A stretch of DNA of 64,000 nt from Natronolimnobius baerhuensis (GTDB lineage Archaea > Halobacteriota > Halobacteria > Halobacteriales > Natrialbaceae), in assembly GCF_002177135.1 (NCBI RefSeq), contig NZ_MWPH01000001.1, positions 558,001 to 622,000 on the forward strand, given 5' to 3'. This document shows positions 61,425 through 64,000 of the stretch, piece after piece; within the stretch, counting starts at the first letter, position 1, and each line of letters opens with the position of its first letter. The notes below the pieces were generated by a model that did no database searches, was not told where the DNA came from, and worked only from the letters and a program-made list of their open reading frames with translations. The position numbers were made by a program, and so were the translations under genes.

Positions 61425-62633
61425 ATGTCACGACAGCCAGCGGCGCTCGCGGCCGCCGTTTCCGATCCCGGTGTGCCCGAGCGCTACCACGAGTCGCAGT
61501 CGCCCGCAGTCGACACCGCCACGCTCGAGCGCGGACTCGCCGATGCACTCGAGCAGGTTGAGGCTAACCTCGATCCGTTCTACGACCGGTTTCCGACCGC
61601 CTCGAGCGACGATCTTCTCTACCCTTCGACCGACAATATGGGTGGCTGGACGACGAGTTTTTGGACCGGCCAGTGCTGGCTCGCCGCCGACGTGACCGGC
61701 GACGACCGGTTTCGCGACGCCGCCGACACCCAACTCGAGACGTTCGCTCGTCGACTCGAAGACGGCGACACGGACACGCACGACCTGGGCTTTCTGTACA
61801 CTCTGTCGGCGGTCGCCGGCTACCGGCTGACAGGGCAGTCTGACTACCGAGAACTGGCGCTCGAGGCCGCGCAAGTGCTGGTCGAGCGCTACCGAGACGG
61901 CCCCGGGATCATTCAGGCGTGGGGGCCACTCGAGGAGTCACAGGACGGGTGGGTTCAGGGGCGGATGATCGCCGACACGATGATGAACCTCCCGCTGCTG
62001 TACTGGGCCAGCGAGACCACGGGCGAGCACCGATTTGCAGCGATTGCAGACACGCACGCACGGACGAACGCCCAGCACATCGTTCGGTCGGACGCATCGA
62101 CCGCCCACACTGTCGTCTGCGATCTCGAGTCCGGCGATCCGCTCGCAATCGAGACACATCAGGGCTATGCCGACGACTCCTGTTGGGCACGCGGGCAGGC
62201 GTGGCAGGTCTACGGCTACGCGCTCGCCGCGACCTACACCGGCGAATCAGCGTATGTCGACCTCGCGGCGAAACTGGCGAACGCTTACCTCGAGCGCCTC
62301 GAGTCAGATCACGTCCCCCGCTGGGACTTCGACGCACCGGCAGCTGCCGTCCGAGACACTTCGGCCGCCGCTATCGCGGCCTGCGGGCTCGACGAACTCG
62401 CAGGCGTGCTGCCAGCAACCGACGAACGCACGCCCCAGTACCGGGCGGCGTCACTGGCGATGCTCGAGTCACTTGCCGAGAACTATAGCGCACCGACCGA
62501 CTCGAACGGCCTCCTGAGCGACGCGGCGTACAACCAGCCCGAAGACGACTACGACGAGTGTTGCATCTGGGGTGATTACTTCTATCTCGAGGGCCTGACT
62601 CGGGCGACGGAGGCGTGGCAGCGCTACTGGTAG
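61425..62633 (+). CDS. GH88 unsaturated glucuronyl hydrolase
   Basis: The protein has 402 residues from the ATG at 61425 (an in-frame ATG at 61398 adds nine). The alpha6/alpha6 barrel carries the two GH88 aspartates in THDLGFLYTLSAV (Asp120) and MIADTMMNLPLL (Asp184), plus GYADDSCWARGQAWQVYGYA. GH88/GH105 enzymes remove the 4,5-unsaturated uronic acid that polysaccharide lyases leave at the non-reducing end. It follows the BNR_4 gene by about 50 bp in the same direction, so the two may form a lyase-hydrolase operon. No signal peptide is present. Confidence 0.93.
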   Translation: MSRQPAALAAAVSDPGVPERYHESQSPAVDTATLERGLADALEQVEANLDPFYDRFPTASSDDLLYPSTDNMGGWTTSFWTGQCWLAADVTGDDRFRDAADTQLETFARRLEDGDTDTHDLGFLYTLSAVAGYRLTGQSDYRELALEAAQVLVERYRDGPGIIQAWGPLEESQDGWVQGRMIADTMMNLPLLYWASETTGEHRFAAIADTHARTNAQHIVRSDASTAHTVVCDLESGDPLAIETHQGYADDSCWARGQAWQVYGYALAATYTGESAYVDLAAKLANAYLERLESDHVPRWDFDAPAAAVRDTSAAAIAACGLDELAGVLPATDERTPQYRAASLAMLESLAENYSAPTDSNGLLSDAAYNQPEDDYDECCIWGDYFYLEGLTRATEAWQRYW

Positions 62634-62690
62634 CCCGCTAACCGCTGACTTCGTTGTGGTGCGAACAGGCCACTGTCCACCGCGCAGCGC

Positions 62691-64000
62691 TCACCGATCA
62701 CAGCGAATCAGGTCCGAGCCGTCAGCGTCGACGACACAAATCGGCTCCGTCGACTCGAGGCGCGGCGGCTCGTCCCACCGATCATCGCCGTCCGGACTGG
62801 CTGCCGTGACCGCCGTCACCAGCCAGTGAACGCCGGGTTCGTGCTCGCCGACGAGCGTCGGGACGACCGTTCGCGGGTGACTAACGTTTGTGTTCGGCTC
62901 CTGGCCCCTTGCCTCGCCCGCCCGATGGCCGCGGAGGTCACGAACGCCACTCGAGCCGCCAGGTGTTCGACACCACGCGCGCTCGTCGTCCGTTCGATTC
63001 TCGTGACGCGCTGGACTGTCGGCCTCGCCTTTCGGCAGCGCGAAGCCACCTTCTGCGCTGTTGAGCGGACGTTCGGTCTCGAGGCGATGCACGCGGACGT
63101 GCCACGGCGTCGCGGCCGCGAGCCAGGTCTCGACGCGCACGTCATCCCAGGGCGACCAACGCGAATAGAGCACGTCGTCCATAACGGCCGTTTCGTCGAT
63201 GCGCTCTCGAATCCGATAGTCGCGGCCGTCCTCGCTCAGCGCGAGCGCGCTATCGTGGCCGGCCCCCTCGAGGCCGGGTCGTCGACCGCGGACGCCGAAG
63301 CCGAACGCACTCGAGTAGGCGAACTTGGTGTACTTTTCGCGGTACTGCGTGGACTGGCCGGCGGCGAGTGCGTAGTGGTGATCTGCGCCCCGGTCGCGAC
63401 AGACGACGAGTTCGGGTTCGGACTGGACAGTCTGTTCGGGCAACGCTGGCAGCGGCTCGGGTTCGGCTTGCCAGAAGGGATGGTCCGCCTCGAGTGCAAG
63501 CGGGAGGAACGCCTTCAACGCCCAGTAGGGCGAACTCGGCGAGTTGTAGGGTTCGCTCACCTTCAGTGTCGGGTAGCGGTAGCCGACCGAGAGGACACCG
63601 CCGTCGGTGAAAATCGGCTGCTCGGCCCACCACTGGATGTTGCGCAGCCAGAGCCCCTTGAGTTGCCCCCACGGGAGCGCCTCGCAGTCGGCGAACGCGA
63701 GCGCGCCCCAGAAGGCCGTCTGGGCGAACCGGTAGGTCAGGCTCCGGCCGTAGGGCAGGGCCGCACCGTCCTCACGGAACCAGTGGCGAAACTGCGGCGC
63801 GAACTCGACGGCCCGCTCGCGAAAGCGCGCGGCCCGCTCGGGATCATCGTCTTCGGCCAGCGTCGCGTAGAGCAGTCCGTAGGTGTGCATCGCCCACGGA
63901 ATGTAGTAATCGCGCGCGCTCTCAGCCGGCGGCCCGTCGGCGTACCAGCCGTCCGCCGTCGCGAACGACTCGAGGCGGTCGAGCGTCTCTCGAGACAGGT
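62691..64000 (-). CDS. DUF2264 family protein, 5' end beyond the window
   Basis: The frame is open to the right edge. Visible residues include DGWYADGPPAESARDYYIPW, AMHTYGLLYATLAEDDD and then WFREDGAALPYGRSLTYRFA, which match DUF2264, a helical-barrel family that includes glycoside hydrolases (GH154, beta-glucuronidase type, by my recollection). The last 150 residues are beta-rich. An ATG at 63890 is not the true start because the conserved DYYIPW segment lies upstream. It converges with the GH88 gene. Confidence 0.85.
   Translation of the reverse strand, partial: LSRETLDRLESFATADGWYADGPPAESARDYYIPWAMHTYGLLYATLAEDDDPERAARFRERAVEFAPQFRHWFREDGAALPYGRSLTYRFAQTAFWGALAFADCEALPWGQLKGLWLRNIQWWAEQPIFTDGGVLSVGYRYPTLKVSEPYNSPSSPYWALKAFLPLALEADHPFWQAEPEPLPALPEQTVQSEPELVVCRDRGADHHYALAAGQSTQYREKYTKFAYSSAFGFGVRGRRPGLEGAGHDSALALSEDGRDYRIRERIDETAVMDDVLYSRWSPWDDVRVETWLAAATPWHVRVHRLETERPLNSAEGGFALPKGEADSPARHENRTDDERAWCRTPGGSSGVRDLRGHRAGEARGQEPNTNVSHPRTVVPTLVGEHEPGVHWLVTAVTAASPDGDDRWDEPPRLESTEPICVVDADGSDLIRCDR

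Overview
The window is chromosomal DNA from a halophilic archaeon, most likely of the Natrialbales (Natrialba, Natronorubrum, Haloterrigena or Natrinema type). The evidence is the high G+C content, very acidic proteins, TATA-box promoters about 28 bp before start codons (leaderless transcripts), 4-bp ATGA gene overlaps, archaeal-only genes (Lsm-type Sm protein, ribosomal protein L37e, Pelota, NFACT/RqcH, Elp3, Trm5, diphthine synthase) and lipobox or Tat-type secreted proteins. The hexamer CTCGAG is extremely frequent almost everywhere.

Layout. 1-9.6 kb: housekeeping and conserved haloarchaeal genes, including a DUF2342 metalloprotease, Lsm plus L37e, a DUF4013 membrane protein, a threonine synthase-like protein that lacks the PLP lysine, Pelota and an MFS carrier. 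9.7-16.3 kb: an asparagine-synthase-like protein, then a thiamine uptake locus (substrate-binding lipoprotein, an opposite-strand MTH1187-type thiamine-binding protein, a two-domain permease and an ATPase). TenA lies at 21.2 kb. 16.3-30 kb: a membrane protein, NFACT/RqcH, a ZIP carrier, an HpcH/HpaI aldolase, a PAS histidine kinase, Elp3 and a RecJ/DHH-like protein. 30-34.8 kb: metallo-beta-lactamase-fold proteins, OsmC, a DUF3006 protein, a lipoprotein and small haloarchaeal proteins. 34.9-39.1 kb: a 1418-residue secreted surface protein with a long Gln-ladder repeat. 39.6-41.6 kb: bioY-bioM-bioN biotin ECF transporter behind a BirA-like operator. 43.7-46.0 kb: a compositionally distinct stretch with a DUF2391-type protein and MgtE, bordered by a tRNA-Thr(CGT) gene and loose fragments of that tRNA. 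46-49 kb: Trm5, a Rieske protein, RidA and diphthine synthase.

49.3-64 kb is the most striking region: about twelve genes for polyuronide breakdown. It holds a Tat-exported beta-helix protein with a ricin-type lectin tail, a BNR_4 propeller protein resembling ulvan lyases, a GH88 unsaturated glucuronyl hydrolase, a DUF2264 protein (cut by the window end), a CBM9-like domain, an L-rhamnose mutarotase-like protein, a uronate-dehydrogenase-like SDR, two enolase-superfamily dehydratases, a DapA/KDG-aldolase-like lyase, and Gfo/Idh/MocA, LLM and ThuA proteins. Read together they suggest a pathway from a rhamnose- and uronate-bearing polysaccharide, through unsaturated disaccharides and uronates, to keto-deoxy acids that are split by an aldolase. 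No transporter or regulator for this cluster is visible in the window.

No intact transposase, rRNA or CRISPR array was seen.
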